Origin: Metridium senile
Lineage: Eukaryota; Cnidaria; Anthozoa; Actiniaria; Metridiidae
DNA: 64,000 nucleotides
NCBI GenBank assembly: GCA_949775045.1
Contig: OX459096.1
Location: 35,751,316 to 35,815,315 of the forward strand
Direction of reading: 5' to 3'
The position numbers and the translations under genes were made by a program. This document shows, one piece after another, positions 62,440 through 64,000 of the stretch. The notes beneath the pieces are model-generated. The model was not told where the DNA came from and did no database searches. It saw only the letters and a list, made by a program, of their open reading frames with translations. Each line of letters opens with the position of its first letter. Positions within the stretch are counted from its first letter, which is position 1.

Positions 62440-63560
62440 ATTGCTCTAGTCTATCTAATCCCACAGTGGGATTGTATAGTTGGGTACACTTGACCAATCC
62501 CACATGGGATTGAACATAGATATTGTACAGACTTGAACAATCCTACATGTGTATTAGACAGAGGATTGTACAGTAATACTATGTAGTATTGAACATGCAT
62601 TATATAGGTCTAGTCAATCCCACATAGTATTGTACAGGGCATTGAACAGAACAAAACAATCCCATAGTTGCATTGTACAAGGTATTGCATAGCACTGGTC
62701 AATCCTTCATTGTATTGTACAGAGCATTGAACAGAACAACACAATCCCACAGTTGCATTTTGCCAGGCATTGCATAGCACTGATCAATCCTCCATAGTAT
62801 TGTGCACAGCATTGAACAGAACAACACAATCCCACAGTTGCATTTTGCAAGGCATTGCATAGCACTGATCAATCCTTCATTGTATTGTACAGAGCATTGA
62901 AGAGAACAACACAATCCCACAGTTGCATTTTGCAAGGCATTGCATAGCACTGATCAATCCTCCATAGTATTGTGCAGAGCATTGAACAGAACAACACAAT
63001 CCCACAGTTGCATTTTGCAAGGCATTGCATAGCACTGATCAATCCTCCATAGTATTGTACAGAGCATTGAAGAGAACAACACAATCCCATAGTTGCATTG
63101 TACAAGGCATTGCATAGCACTGATCAATCCTCCATAGTATTGTGCAGAGCATTGAACAGAACAACACAATCCCACAGTTGCATTTTGCAAGGCATTGCAT
63201 AGCACTGATCAATCCTCCATAGTATTGCACAGAGCATTGAACAGAACAACACAATCCCATAGTTGCATTGTACAAGGTATTGCATAGCACTGATCAATCC
63301 TCCATAGTATTGTGCAGAGCATTGAACAGAACAACACAATCCCACAGTTGCATTTTGCAAGGCATTGCATAGCACTGATCAATCCTCTATAGCATTGTAC
63401 AGAGCATTGAACAGAACAACACAATCCCATAGTTGCATTGTACAAGGCATTGCATAGCACTGATCAATCCTCCATAGTATTGTACAGAGCATTGAACAGA
63501 ACAATACAATCCCACAGTAATATTGTCAAAGGTATTGGTCAGTTCAGATCAATCCCACAG
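62440..63560. repeat. 85-bp satellite array with 170-bp higher-order pattern
   Basis: About ten 85-bp units from about 62660 to 63510 (CAATCCCACAGTTGCATT... start points spaced 85 bp), with diverged copies on both sides. Each unit is a dimer of related 43- and 42-bp halves, both starting CAATCC and holding a TATTGTRCAGAGCATTG-like core. From about 63000 on, units with CATTTTGCAAGG alternate with units with CATTGTACAAGG, giving a 170-bp period. The 83-codon minus-strand frames here come from the repeat. Confidence 0.95.
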
Positions 63561-64000
63561 AGGATTGTACAAGGGATATCCCAGAATACAATCCAACAAT
63601 AAAATTATGCCTTGTACTACATGTAGCTAGTGTATTTCTTAGTTCAAGTAAATGACAAAACAAAATATTTCTATTAAAGTGTGTTTATTGCAAAAAAAAG
63701 TATCTAACATTTCAATATGTCTATTACCTAGACATCAGCAATAAACATGTAGTGATTTATAAATAGCTCAACTTATTATAATAGCTAAAATGACATACCT
63801 TCTGCATTTGTTAATACTGTAATACCTCCTTGATAATTGCAATGGCTACCTTAACTTTTAATACAGTTATAAAGGAAATTTTTGACTCCAGGAAATCAAA
63901 TTCTAAAGAATTCAAAATGCCTCTAAATAATACAATAACTGTGCAAGTACTCTAACAGGGCCACCTTAGACAAAACTATCCAATCAAAAAACAGTAAAGC
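63561..64000. other. Non-coding end of window
   Basis: No coding segment recognised. TTTATT at 63685-63690 would be AATAAA for a minus-strand gene lying beyond the window; this is only a possibility. Confidence 0.4.

Noticed and set aside
62699..63460. Six 83-codon minus-strand frames that look like a protein family
   Set aside because: They are the same 85-bp satellite read in successive frames; 85 is not a multiple of three and each frame spans about three units.
62640..63510. Regularly spaced repeats resembling a CRISPR array
   Set aside because: The units are contiguous with no unique spacers, and the genome is eukaryotic.

Overview
This 64 kb window is nuclear DNA of an animal, not a prokaryote. 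It is AT-rich, its genes are cut by many GT-AG introns, and it holds dozens of short inverted-repeat elements and tRNA-derived SINE fragments. The proteins are typical metazoan ones and the repeats resemble those of early-branching marine invertebrates. An anthozoan cnidarian is my best guess, but the sequence alone does not prove it.

Layout. 1-13.8 kb has no recognisable gene: low-complexity (CAAA)n and (ATTC)n tracts, foldback elements, and three copies of one MITE family. 13.88-19.16 kb (+) is a complete six-exon SLC12A Na-K-Cl cotransporter (1012 aa). 21.43-35.99 kb (+) is a complete 22-exon YME1L1-type mitochondrial i-AAA protease (762 aa), with introns full of transposable elements, including a nested pair. 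36.80-37.67 kb (-) is a single-exon RPP30 (RNase P/MRP p30), tail-to-tail with YME1L1. 37.7-45.2 kb is largely empty. 45.27-47.05 kb (+) is a single-exon secreted, probably GPI-anchored type-B carboxylesterase with an intact catalytic triad. 50.62-59.04 kb (+) is a five-exon TSPAN13/31-type tetraspanin (221 aa), whose short first exon I located by eye. 59-64 kb holds microsatellites, MITEs, a SINE and an 85-bp satellite array.

The five genes are unrelated in function: ion transport, mitochondrial proteolysis, tRNA processing, an extracellular esterase and a membrane organiser. Nothing suggests an operon or a dedicated gene system.

The most interesting signals are: an apparent U12-type intron in the tetraspanin gene; an 84-bp tandem repeat that triplicates the 3' splice site of YME1L1 intron 13, leaving a decoy acceptor that leads to a stop; an 85-bp satellite with dimeric substructure and a 170-bp higher-order pattern; a broken THAP-domain transposon in a tetraspanin intron; a TTAA-flanked MITE nested in a second MITE; and a long-TIR element sitting inside tRNA-like sequence. 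Exon coordinates were derived by eye from splice consensus, reading frame and family conservation, with no transcript evidence.
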